DNA of 64,000 nucleotides from contig JAUTDP010000012.1 in assembly GCA_033439795.1 (NCBI GenBank), positions 620,001 through 684,000 on the forward strand. The letters run 5' to 3'. The DNA comes from Sordaria brevicollis (taxonomy: Eukaryota; Ascomycota; Sordariomycetes; Sordariales; Sordariaceae). The notes under the pieces are model-generated. The model saw only the letters and a program-made list of their open reading frames with translations. It did not search any database and was not told the origin of the DNA. Shown in pieces: positions 31,147 to 42,000 of this stretch (the first letter of the stretch is position 1; every line of letters starts with the position of its first letter). Made by a program: the position numbers and the translations under genes.

Positions 31147-32234
31147 AAATGCAGTGGTTGTTGTCAATGCAGTGCAGCTCAAGTGCAGCTGATCGCAGCG
31201 ATTGGTGGTTGGCTGTGCTTCAAGTTGGGGAAAGCCTCCCAGTGTGTCATTGCGTGGACGGCAGAGACGGGATGCGATGATATCCACATCGTCACTGCCT
31301 AACAGGGTTCGCTGGCGTTTAGTGCCTGGACCAGTTAAGCGCCAACAGGCGAACCCAACCCAATTCCGGGCACCTCTCCGGCCCCAGTGTATGTACGTGG
31401 CGTGGCTGACGGGTGTCCGAACGACATGATCCCCTCACCACCTCTGGACCCCGACTCGTTCGTGATGCTCTATGCATCGATAGCATCCCGTGCCTTTCTT
31501 TCTCCTCTTCGGGAATGTTGTGTAACTTGATAGCCTCAAAACGGCAGAAGGGAGGCTATGATTTGTTCTTGGGCACTGTGTCATATATGCACTCGTCGGG
31601 TCGAGAACACGAGGCATCAATCACATCTTCATAGGTAGGCATTCAACCAGTGGACATCATTTTTCTGTTTAGACCTCTCAACCGGCACTCATTCTGTCAA
31701 GCTCACAACGCAAAAGAAAGATACCCAGATAGCTTTTATCTACCGTCAAGTCTTTGTAGTATGTGCGAGTTGCAGTGCGTACAGCCTAAAGATATGTGCT
31801 GATAACGCCCGACCCAGCTTGGTGTCCATGGAGCTAAAAGGACCCTATTGTAAATATTGCAAATCCGTGCAAAAGAAGAGGGTATAGAGCAGAGGACTGA
31901 CACTGTCCCCATACATACCACATGCTGTTCCGTCCCAGATGTATAAAAGGAGCTCCCCTTTGTTCATGCTTTCAAGAGAGCCCGCCAAGTATCAGACCCG
32001 CCCCCTTTCCCTGATACACCACGCAATGTAGCCCACCAAACAATAGCAACAGAATAGCAACCCTTTGTATGTAGTCCGCAATGCGTGATCCCAAGTCCAA
32101 ATAGCAACACCCATTAATTCTTCTTGTCTCTGCGCAACCCATCCCCGAACTGCGCGGCGCTGCTCTCTACCTAGCTCAGTGAGAAGGTTGCGTCGCGATT
32201 GTCGCCATAGTCGTTAAACCAAACTGTGATCCGT
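31147..32234. other. Downstream flank of the EB1 gene, no gene supported
   Basis: About 1.1 kb of non-RIPed DNA between the transposon and the stop codon of the EB1 gene. It must contain the EB1 3' UTR. Short frames are unconvincing. Confidence 0.55.
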
Positions 32235-33245
32235 TTAGAAGGTCTCCTGGTCATCGGCGGCCTCGGCATCGGCGTCGGGAATCTCGAAGCCCTCCTCAGT
32301 CGAGTAGAGGATAGCCTGGATGGCCTTGATAAGACCGTCCTCCTGCTTCTCGAGCTCGGGGTCCTCCTCGACGGCGCTCTGGACGAGAACCTCGATGTCG
32401 CGCAGCTTGTGGAAGTAGAAGTCGCGCTCGCGCTCCAAGCCGCCAACGGCCTCCTTAAGAGTCGCGACCTCCTGCTGAAGGGCCTGGGTGGCAGCAGAGC
32501 TAGCGGCGGGGGCTCTGGCAGCGACACGGGGACCGCCAGTGGGAGTGGCGCCACCGGGACGTCTGGCGGCAGCGGAGCCGGCGGAGGAGCGAGAAGTACC
32601 CGTCATGGCGGCAGGAACAGCGCCACCCTTGCGACGGGCAGCGGCATCGTAGTCACCGCCGGGGTAGTATTGGTCCCAGAACCTCTTGGTCCACTGGAGG
32701 AAGTCGAGGTTGTCCTGCATCTTGCATTTTACGAGCGCCTCGATGGGGATGGACTTTTCGATGTGGTGCTTGGTGAAGGTGTCTGCAAGATAGCCGTCGT
32801 CAGTAGGGAGCTATGTCAGCTTGGCAGAGGAATCGGCAACTGACTCTGGAGAATCTTGAAGTTCTGGATGTAGGCATATTCCGAGTTCACGTTGAACTTG
32901 ACGCGGGACATGGGGACATCGCCGAAAATGCTGTCGTAGACCTGGCAGAGGGCGGCGCTGTTGCGGATCGTAGGTGGTTAGCAAAAGGGGCTCTCGTTGA
33001 CGGTCGGGCGCGGGGCGGATGGCGGATGGAGGGGCATCGTAAACTAACCCAGTACCGCACTGCTCAACCTTGGTGAGGTTAAGCGCAAGAAGGCTGTTGA
33101 TCCATTGAAGGAGCTCTTGACTGTAGACATTGACTTTTGGTCAGTTGAAGCTCTCGCGAACTGGTGTTGTGCCCCGACTCGGTGCGATGGATGGCCGGGG
33201 CGACAGGCAACTTGGGAGGTGTAATACACACCGTGATTCACCCAT
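32235..33245 (-). CDS. bim1: EB1/Mal3/Bim1 microtubule plus-end tracking protein
   Basis: Four exons on the minus strand: 33245-33232, 33120-33049, 32957-32845 and 32782-32235, 248 residues. The first coding exon is only 14 nt (MGES plus two bases of Arg). The spliced N-terminus MGESRQELLQWINSLLALN continues into a calponin-homology domain (KVEQCGTGAALCQVYDSIFG, VPMSRVKFNVNSEYAYIQNF, ILQNTFTKHHIEK) through about residue 118; this binds the microtubule lattice near growing ends. After an Ala/Arg/Gly-rich linker comes the dimerising EB1 C-terminal domain (about 167-232; GLERERDFYFHKLRDIEVLV). The acidic tail ends DDQETF. Introns have GTGTGT/CAG, GTTAGT/CAG and GTCAGT/CAG ends, and all phases close. 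Known roles of the family are spindle positioning, microtubule dynamics and polarity. Confidence 0.95.
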
Positions 33246-35273
33246 TTTGGCCGGCAAGTCTGGGTTTCGCAAAAAACAAGTGGGCGCGGTTGTAGAGAGG
33301 AAAGATGTAAATACGGCTGAAAATCAGACGGTCGTGAGAAAAGAAGAGTAGCTGGAATGCGCGGCAGGCAGAGATTCGAAAAGGCGACAAGGGAGAGTGA
33401 TGTTGCGGAAAAAGAGTTGTTGATGGAGAAGTTGACTGGACGCTGCAGTGTCAATCCAGTGGCTACAACTTCAGTTCTGCTCTCCCACTTGCTGAACTGC
33501 TTGCCTCTGATACGGACAGGGCAGCGCCAAGAGAAAGCAAGTGCCAGCCAAATTGAGGTCAGTCATGAACCAATCACCAGTTGATGTAATTAAGATAGTG
33601 GGGCCATTTGAAAGTGGTGGACCTTGATGAGCTGTTGCTGGTCTGTGCTTGCTGGCTGCACGTGACCGTGTAAGCTGTAGCTCTTATCTTATCAATGCTC
33701 ACTTTATTCCCTGTTGATCTTGAGCTTCCCCTCCAAATGCAACCATCCGACTTCATCCAATGTTGTGAACATTTTTGACTTGACTCTGAGGTATCCTGAC
33801 TTTACATCTCTCGACCTCCATGGCTACGATTGTTTCGAGAGAGCATGTGCCTCCTTATTTTCTTTACAGGTTCAACGATGCTCCGTGTGGAAGATGACCT
33901 TACAAGGCGCACCCTGCCTTTGGTCATTTCGTTAACATTTCCACTTGTCGGGGTTGAGGATACCGAGATCAGTCATGCCAAAAACTCCAGCAACCTTCTT
34001 CCAACACGATTCGGATTCGATTATTGCTGTTCCGCGCTCGAATTTACGGATGCAGTTCTTGAGCTTCGTCAGTTACTCGGTTGAACAGTTCTTGGGATTA
34101 TGGAACTGAGGACCTTTGTGATACTGACCTGGTGCATGCTTCGACGTTGCTTGCTGTTATTCACAGTTGCTTCTCTCGCTGCGCCTTCCGTCGGCTGAAC
34201 GAACAACAAGGCAGTTGATATTCCCATTGAACTAATGTCGGCAGACAAAAGGTTGAGCCAATAGTTCTTGATACTCTTTCCCATTTTGGCTCATCTTCAC
34301 TTCACCTCAACAACCCTTGTGAAGCTGTGAAGCATGACATCACATGTGATCGGAAGTTAGGATGTAACGCCGGACCCTCCGACAACATGTTCCCGGGTCG
34401 GTCCGCCGTTGCGGTGTTTCTTATGCCCGGGATCCCTTCATTCCGACCGAGAAAAGGGACGGGGTTTGCCGTGCTTGGCGGTGGATTCTCCTCTCTGTGG
34501 ACTCTTCGGAAGATCAAAGAAGATCACGATCGCGGGGAGGCTTGCGGTTGGGGAAGACCCTTGATGCGCGCTTGTCAAGCGAGCGTCTGCGAATCGATGG
34601 AACCTATCCGGAATCGGTCGACTTTCGGACGACAAGGAATGACACCGAGCCGTTCATCGCGACTTTTTTTTTTTTTTTTCTAATCCAGACTGCCGGGTCA
34701 CCTCTGCATGCCGTTCCATGTGCTTACAGATAAAGTTTAGGGTCCGTATTTCCTGCATACATATGTACAAAAACTCCCTGTGTTCCAGTACACAAAAAGT
34801 CTCAACTAACAACCTCTTTCCACGTTTTCGACAAACAACTTTTTGTGAATCTGAACGCTACTATCTATCCAAGACTTTCCCAAAGCCGAGCTTTTATCCC
34901 GGATAAGGTACCCCTCCACTAACAAGACCCCATCCTATCCCGTGCTCTGACGTGATCAGCATCCCCAAGCCTGATCCCCGGCGTCCATCATCCCGTCCTT
35001 CCAGGGACGTCGTGGAACCCATTTTGCAACCCTTTCCCTATCTCTATTTCGGATTCGTATCTCGGATAATATGGAGTGCGAGGTCGCTGACATCGGGTTT
35101 AAGAAACAGAAAGATAGAGATAAAAGAGCATCTCACCTTGTCTCCTCAAACCTAGAACCTCTCCACATTATCTCGCAGAATTCCACCTTAGACCAGTATA
35201 CACCGCAGCAAACTCCAAAAATCCATATACATTGACAAAATCCACTTACACATCCGCCGATCCCGCCCTCACC
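33246..35273. other. Divergent intergenic region
   Basis: About 2.0 kb between the divergent EB1 and glycosyltransferase start codons. It includes a T17 run near 34663-34679. No convincing gene, tRNA, 5S rRNA or repeat was recognised. Confidence 0.55.
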
Positions 35274-36416
35274 ATGACGGTTGACTACCCTACCAACAAA
35301 ATCTGGAGTACCCTCGTAACCAAGAGGGCCTACTTTGGCGGGGCTCTGGTCCTCAACCACACCTTGAAAAAGGTGGGGTCAAGATACCAGCTCAAGATCA
35401 TGGTCACTCGTGAAGCCGAAGCCGACAAGGAGTTTATGGCTGCTTTTGCTGCCGCCGGTATTCCCACCATTGTCATCGAGAAGATTGAGCCATCACGAAA
35501 AGGCCAAGCCAACAAGGCGTTCTGGCAGAAGCTGGCACCATGGGGGATGACTGAATATGAGGTACGTACCTTGTCCTTAAGCGTCCTTCTCAAACATGTA
35601 GAAGACTGCAATGCTACATTACTCAGGTACCACCTTACTAACACCATATCCAGAGAATCGTCCTCCTCGATAGCGACCAAGTCATCCTCCAAAATATTGA
35701 CGACCTGATGACCATGGATCTTCCAGAAGGCTACATTGCCTGCTCACACGCCTGCACTTGCAACCCGCGCAAGCTCGCTCACTATCCTCCAGACTGGTAT
35801 GTCATCTCCAGCCTTTTCTTTCACTTCCTATCCAGCGTACCTAACCCTGCATACGACTTATATCTCCTCCATCACCTCTCGTCAACCCGTTCCCAGCTAA
35901 CACTTCCCCAGGACTCCTGAGAACTGTCCCTTCACCTCCACAAACCCGCACACCCTCGCTCCCGCGCCCATAACCCCCTCCTCCCCACCAACCCACCACC
36001 TCCTCAACTCCGGCACCGTCGTCCTCACCCCTTCCAAATCCCAATTCGACACCCTTATCTCCGCAATCGAAACCCACCCCTCTGTTCCCTCCATGGTCTT
36101 CCCCGACCAAGACATCCTTGCTATCGTCTACCGCGGGAAATGGAAACCTTTGCCTTACATCTACAACGCCCTGAAACCCATGCGGGCCTGCCACGCCGAG
36201 TTGTGGAAGGACGAAGATGTCAAGGTTTTGCATTACATCTTGAACAAACCGTGGGAATCGAAAGAGTATAACTCGGAGGACTTGGTGGAGGGGACGCATA
36301 GACTTTGGTGGGAGGCGTGGGCGGAGGTGGAGAAGGAATGGACCGGGGAAGCGGTGGGAGGGGAGAAGAGGAGGTTGTTTGAGAGTGTGGTGAGGCCGGT
36401 TGTGGCGCAGGAGTGA
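35274..36416 (+). CDS. Glycosyltransferase family 8 (glycogenin/galactinol synthase-like)
   Basis: Exons 35274-35561, 35654-35796 and 35912-36416; introns GTACGT/CAG and GTATGT/CAG; 311 residues. The start ATG 35274 has a CACC context, and the protein begins MTVDYPTNKIWSTLVTKRAY. A GT8 fold is shown by LVTKRAYFGGALVLNHTLKK (nucleotide-sugar binding start), RIVLLDSDQVILQNIDDLM with the DxD metal-binding motif at Asp102/Asp104, HLLNSGTVVLTPS, MVFPDQDILAIVYRGKW and the late HYILNKPW. There is no signal peptide or membrane segment, so it is probably cytosolic. Glycogenin itself is longer and has a C-terminal glycogen-synthase-binding motif, which I do not see, so a glycogenin-like or other GT8 role is more likely. 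The donor sugar cannot be read from the sequence. Confidence 0.9.
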
Positions 36417-37078
36417 TTGCTGAAGGCATGCATCGTTGGCTGGGTTTGGCAAAGGCTTTGAGGATGGGTGAGGGAAGTGGGATTGGGAAACGCCTGAAGG
36501 GGTTAGATGAGAGGATATAAAGGTTGGGTTGGCTGGCTGGCGGTTTTTCTGGCTTATGATTTATTGATAAAGCGTACTGGGAGAAGTCGATGGCTAAAGC
36601 GATGACTTGGACGCTGAGAAACGTCATGGAAACTCATTTGCAGTTTCAACGAACACGTTGATGGAGAGACATCATTTTGAGAACAAGTATTCGATATTTT
36701 GTTTCTTGGACACGGCACATGGACCCCGTTGTAATGTTCTTCTCGGTTCCTGCATATTGGAACTACCTCACCACAGTATTCTCAATATGCCAAGCCTATG
36801 GAGCGGCCGCCTCGCATAGGTACTCGTCGGTGAGGTTGTTCTCTTTGAGGAGAGTCACTTGGCTGGCCCCGCCCACCCCATTATGCCAACGCATAACCGA
36901 CGATCACCTTGGTCGCTTTCCGCGCGGTTGATGAGGGGTAGGTACCTAGGTGAGAGCTCGAGCAAAAGCCCTCTCGTCGTGAAGGAAGGAAGGAAAGAAC
37001 TTTGGACACTCCTCCATCCTTCACTTCCATTCTTCTCTCTACAATTGACAATCAGCAAAACCGACGACCAAGAAACTA
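36417..37078. other. Intergenic spacer and promoter of the truncated gene
   Basis: 662 bp between the glycosyltransferase stop and the ATG at 37079. It holds a C/T-rich leader-like stretch near 37009-37060. No other feature was recognised. Confidence 0.55.
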
Positions 37079-37137
37079 TGGCCTTACCATCCAAGCAAGA
37101 GTTCGACGCTCTCCTGGGCAGTTTGAACAAGGGAGAC
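37079..37137 (+). pseudogene. Start of a gene cut off by a repeat insertion
   Basis: ATG 37079 in the context AAACTATGG opens a normal-codon frame, MALPSKQEFDALLGSLNKGD, that runs straight into G/C-rich repeat DNA at about 37138 and then into RIPed AT-rich sequence. The rest of the gene is not seen in the window and would lie beyond 64,000 if it still exists. I do not recognise the protein from 20 residues. The upstream C/T-rich leader supports a true start. Confidence 0.55.
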
Positions 37138-37222
37138 ACTCGGGGGGCAGTGTCGTTTCACTCCGCGGGCAGTGTCACTGCCCCCGGAGTATTTTTATAT
37201 ATAAGAGCACTCCGCGGGCAGT
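37138..37222. repeat. Iteron cluster at the edge of an inserted element
   Basis: Four copies of a motif close to ACTCCGCGGGCAGTG lie at 37138 (ACTCGGGGGGCAGTG), 37160, 37176-37190 (inverted) and 37209. The second and third form a 15-bp palindrome around 37175 with one mismatch. Such repeats at a boundary are typical of transposase-binding sites at DNA-transposon ends. Confidence 0.75.
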
Positions 37223-38486
37223 ATTATACATATCCCTAACCCTAAAACTACATAGTTAAAATAAAACATTACTAATATTACCCCTTTTCCCAGGGGAAAC
37301 TTCTATATCACAACCACATTACTTTATTATTATTAATAATAACGCCAAAATACGCCCAATTTCATCTAAACGCTCCAAACGCTCTTATAAGCACTAAATT
37401 TCACCTCGATTATCACTAGCCCCGAAAGGGGTACTATAAGGACGTCCGTAATATAGCGGTTTACTATTAACGAATAATAACCGCTATTAATATTATAAAT
37501 TCGTAGAAACCCTCTATTCGAATCGTATTTATATTAAATATAATTATTTTTTATTATTTCTATTAATTATAAATCTAAAATATACCGTAGGTAATAGGTA
37601 GTAAGCGAAAGTAGAAGGGGACGTACACTATAATAAATAATACGTTATCTTTCGTTTCTTATCAACGTTTCGTTTAAACTTAAAATATAAAGAATTCGGG
37701 CGGAGCGTACAATTAAAACGGGGGAACCTCCTTTTTTTATTAAATTATTAAGAAAAAAAATCGTAATCTTTAATATAATATTAAATATAAAATATAGCTT
37801 TTTAATTCCCTATTATAATTTTTCTTATTAATTTTATAACCTTCCTACTTCTCATTATTATTAAAACTATAAATATAAACGAATTAGTAAAAATAATTTT
37901 AACGGCCCGTTTTTTACGGGTAGGTTATTATTCGTTATAACTAAATAGAGTAAAAGGGTCATTTAAAGGAATAACGGCCTATTTAACCGCTAATCGCTCC
38001 TTCTCATTCTCCTTTTTAACGAACCCTATTATAAAAATAATTAACTTTAAATCAAAGTTAAAAAAGTCGTTAATTGGGTCTACTTATACGCTAACTTTAA
38101 TTATAAAAGCGATAAATTCGTTATTATTCGTAATAAAAATATTTTTATTATTATTTTCTTCGCCTATATTAATTTTATTAATAGCTTTAAATTAGAATTA
38201 TTATCGTCGTAGCAATAACTTCAAAATTTAATTATTCTTTATTCCCGCCTTCGTTTTACCCGCCTTCTTCTTACCCGCTTTTTTCTTACCTTTCTTACCC
38301 TTCTTATTTACTTTAATTATAAATTTAGGAAGCCGCTAACCTTTAGGCAATTTAACCGCGCCGTTTTTAGGCCGCCCTTTAGTATTTTCGATAATATTAG
38401 GGTTTTTAATACGTATATAAGGATTACGTTCACTTAAAGGTTCTTATATATAATAATAATAATATATATCCTAATAACTAAACTAT
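37138..38486 (-). mobile_element. Edge of an unclassified RIPed element, probably a DNA transposon
   Basis: The segment starts with the iteron cluster and is then AT-rich and RIPed. On the minus strand, 38440-38220 reads as a basic coding remnant (NTKGRPKNGAVKLPKG, then KKGKKGKKKAGKKKAGKTKA), with an AT-hook-like GRPK box and a Lys-rich tail. This could be the C-terminus of a transposase. The other end is not identifiable, because a retroelement begins at 38487. The family is unknown. Confidence 0.45.
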
Positions 38487-38716
38487 TGTTACGGCGCTAG
38501 CGGACAGGGTCCCTATCTAGCGGACTAGTTGTCGCTCGGGCGGTTACCTAATAAAGGTTGACCGCATTAGCGCACGTGACTGCGTGCCGCCTTCGTAGGT
38601 CGCCCGTACCCAGGTATAAAACCCTTAATATAGAGTGAAATTGTTGTCTACCTAAATGTATGAGTAATTGTTTGAGTAGCAGATAGTAGGGCAAGTATAA
38701 ATCTGTACCTCCCTCC
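38487..38716 (+). repeat. First part of a long LTR, split by a nested retrotransposon
   Basis: Begins TGTTACGGCGCTAGCGGAC and contains a TATAAAA box at 38614. The last part (38636-38716) continues without loss into 45653 once the nested element 38717-45647 and one CCTCC copy are removed. The joined sequence aligns with 58532-58620, with differences that are mostly C-to-T or G-to-A. The segment is only lightly RIPed. Confidence 0.65.
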
Positions 38717-39018
38717 TATCACGGCAAAAAGGAAGGGCTTGTAATAAAACAACAATAATCCTTGATTGATAGAAAATCGTAAAATAAAGAAAAAAGGAAA
38801 ACTAATCGTATAAGAATAGAAGCGCAGGCGGAAAGATATAAACCTTGCGTTCCGTATAGTAAATATATTATATAGGTGAATAACAATATAACGTTCATTA
38901 ATATAAATAAATAACCTACGATAATAAATCCGTGGTTTACCTAATTCCTTAAGCAACCTATCGACCTTAGTTATTATATAACTAATTAGGTAATTAGCGG
39001 GTAAGCCGTACCGTTATA
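38717..39018 (-). repeat. 3' LTR of the nested Ty3/gypsy element
   Basis: 302 bp. On the plus strand it starts TATCACGGC and ends CCGTTATA; the unmutated termini would be TGTCACGGC and GCCGTTACA, an inverted repeat with TG/CA ends. Confidence 0.9.
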
Positions 39019-39032
39019 TTACCCCCCCCTTT
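39019..39032 (-). other. Polypurine tract of the nested Ty3/gypsy element
   Basis: On the minus strand AAAGGGGGGGGTAA lies directly before the 3' LTR, the expected place for plus-strand priming. It fixes the orientation of the element. Confidence 0.8.
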
Positions 39033-42000
39033 AAAAAGATTCGCTTCGAATCTTTCCGAAATATAATTATTTTTTCCTCTTTAACCTCCTATTACTTATT
39101 TATATTAATAAATTATCCTCTTCGTATTCGGGTATTTCCTCTTCCTATATTATTATTATAATTTAGTTTTATAACCTCCAAAGAGGTTCGGCCGCCTCCG
39201 GATAACTATTATAGTACTCCTTTAATTTAATTATTACGTTCCTAAAATCGTTCGCAAAATACTATTCTAAATTTAAGTTCTAACCGATCTACTTTATTTA
39301 GTAAAATAGTTTATTTCAATCTACCTTTAAAATTATAATTTCCTTTACTTCGTATTCTTCGTCTTTAAATATAACCTCCTTTAATAGGTTTTCCAGTACC
39401 TATTTTAGTAATAGATTATTTAGAAATTTCTTCAATTTATTCGGCGGGAATTAATTAAATATTTTCTATAAAATAAATAATTAAATTAAGAAAGTATTAC
39501 CCTTCTTACTTATAATAGGAAAATATTATTTTATTAATAGAAAATCTAATTTATCGTTCGGTCGGTCGGTCGATTAATTCTTTTTAATAATAAAGATTCA
39601 ATTTCCTACGTCGAAATCCGGTTTATAACGTTTTTTATTTACTTAAATAATTTATTTCCGTTATATTACTTCGATATATTTCTTAGCGTAATTTATATAT
39701 TTTTAAATTTTTTTAACGGTATTTCGAATATTTTATCGGTTTAAACGTTCTATAGAAGGCGTACCTTTTAAATTTATTATTACTTTTTAATCCGAAAAAG
39801 TAAATATTAGGAATCCGAATAAGATTTTATAGGGTTAAAAGCCCGTATTATCCTATAATAAATTATTTTATACGTAATTTAAAGCCGGGATTATTTCCGA
39901 TTAATTATTTTCATTATAATTAATATATAATCGTAATTTCTAATCGATTTATTCGTAGAGGTTTTCGATTTGGTTTAAAATTTATAAGTATTTGGATAAA
40001 ATTAACGACTATTTAATCCCAATTAAAGAAATTAATTCCTATAAAAAATTTAATTTAAATTATAGTCCTCTATTATTAATAAATTCTTTAAATAGACTAA
40101 AAATATAAAATAACCTTTTATAATATAATTTATAAACTTCTTTACCCGTAATTATCGATTTATAAAGAAATAGCTAAATAGTTTTTAATAAGAGATCGAT
40201 TATACTTATTAAATTATTATAACTATATTTATTTATAAATATTTTTTTAAAGTTTATTATTAAACGGTTCTAAATCCTTTTAAATGCTTTAATATTTTAA
40301 AATATCCCTAGCGTTTTACTTCGAAGGTACTTTAAAATATAGTAAATTATATAATTGGCTATATAATAATTTACGTCTCTTATTAAATTAGGTTATTAAT
40401 ATCGAATTATTACCAATTTCCGTATTTTATTCCTTCCGGGGTAAATTATTATTAATATATCGTAATAGTCCTAAATTATTCGGGTTTTTAATATTCCTTC
40501 CGGGATTATAAAGCGGCCGCGAAATAATAATAATTATTTTTATAATATTATAAAGTTTAATTCTCCCCGCCGAACTTTCTTTTAATACCTTTCTAATAAG
40601 GTATCCATTTTATTAACTTTTAATAATTAATAAATAAGCTTATAACCGATTATTATTTTAAGGATATTTATTACGTTTAATATATAAATATAAATTATAT
40701 CCTCCCCCTCCCCCGCAAATTTAAAGAAGCGTATAGTCCGTTATAATTCCTTCCTTTCCTTTTAATCCTTAATATCTTTAAACTTCTAAAATAAAACGTT
40801 AATTACGGTATTATCCTTATTAAGTTAATAAATAATTAAGAAATTATATTATAATAATAATTATACTTATACTATTTATTTCGTATTTAATAGGTATTTA
40901 GTATTAAAATACTTTAACGTTTTATAATTTATAATAATTATAAAAGGTTCGGTCTATTAAAGTTTAATAAATTCCGAACGTTAATATATTAATACTTTTA
41001 TTATAATTAATATTTCCTTATTATATATCGGGTAATTATATTTTATTCTTTATATTATTTTTAAAAAATAAGCGATAAAATATTACTTATCCTCGTATTT
41101 TGAAAATAAAATGCTAATTAATACCCCGTTTAACGTATCCGTTTCTAATTTTATTTCCTTTTCGAAATTAAAGTAAACGAATACTAATACATCGATTAAA
41201 TATTACTTTAAAATATTAAACACTATTTAATACTCCCTTATTTAATTAAATACTTCCCCTTTTTTTATTAATATTATTAACGGTTTCGAAATCCTCTTAT
41301 ATTCCTTTATAAATTTACGGTAGAAATTATAAAAGTTTAAAAATAATTATACGCCCTTAATTATTAATAACTCTTTCTATTCTTTAATTATTTAAATCTT
41401 CGCCGGATTTACCGAAATCCTATTAATACTAATAATAAACCCTAGAAACTTCGTTTTAATAACGTAGAATTCGTATTTATTTAAATTAATTTATAACCCG
41501 GCCTAGTAAAGCCTCTCTAATATTTTTTTAACGTAGATTTCGTATTCTTTTTCGTTATTAAAATAAATTAGAATATTATTAATATAAATATTATAAAAAT
41601 CGTCTAAATATCCTATTAAAGCGTTATTAATATACTTTTAAAACGTTAACGGTTTATTAATTAATCCGAAAAGTAATACCTTATATTTATAAACCCTATA
41701 CCGAATATAGAAGGTTATAAACTCCTTATTATTTAAATATATATAAATATAATAAAAAGCTTATTAAATATTAATTTTAATAAAAATTTTCGCTCTAACT
41801 ATTCGGGCTAATATTTTTTCAATAAAAGGTAGCGGGTAGCGGTTTTTCCGAATAATTTTATTTAACTTCCAATAATTTATATAAAAGCGGAATTTTTTAT
41901 TAATTTTAAATATAAAGAGAATAGGGGTAATTTATAACGCGGAATTACTTTTAATAAAACTTTTATTTAAATTCTCTATAATATATAATCGATATACTTT

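Noticed and set aside
1..37078. tRNA and dispersed 5S rRNA genes in the gene-rich part
   Set aside because: I looked for B-box-like GGTTCGAATCC strings and for 5S-like blocks by eye and found none I could support; a covariance-model search would be decisive.
37234..37245. CCCTAACCCTAA, two telomere-type repeats
   Set aside because: Only two units, inside the edge of a transposon-like element; not enough to call a telomere or interstitial telomeric array.
38487..39018. A single 532-bp LTR at 38487-39018
   Set aside because: Only 38717-39018 is repeated at 45346-45647, and the CCTCC duplication lies at 38712-38716, so the left 230 bp belong to a different, older LTR.
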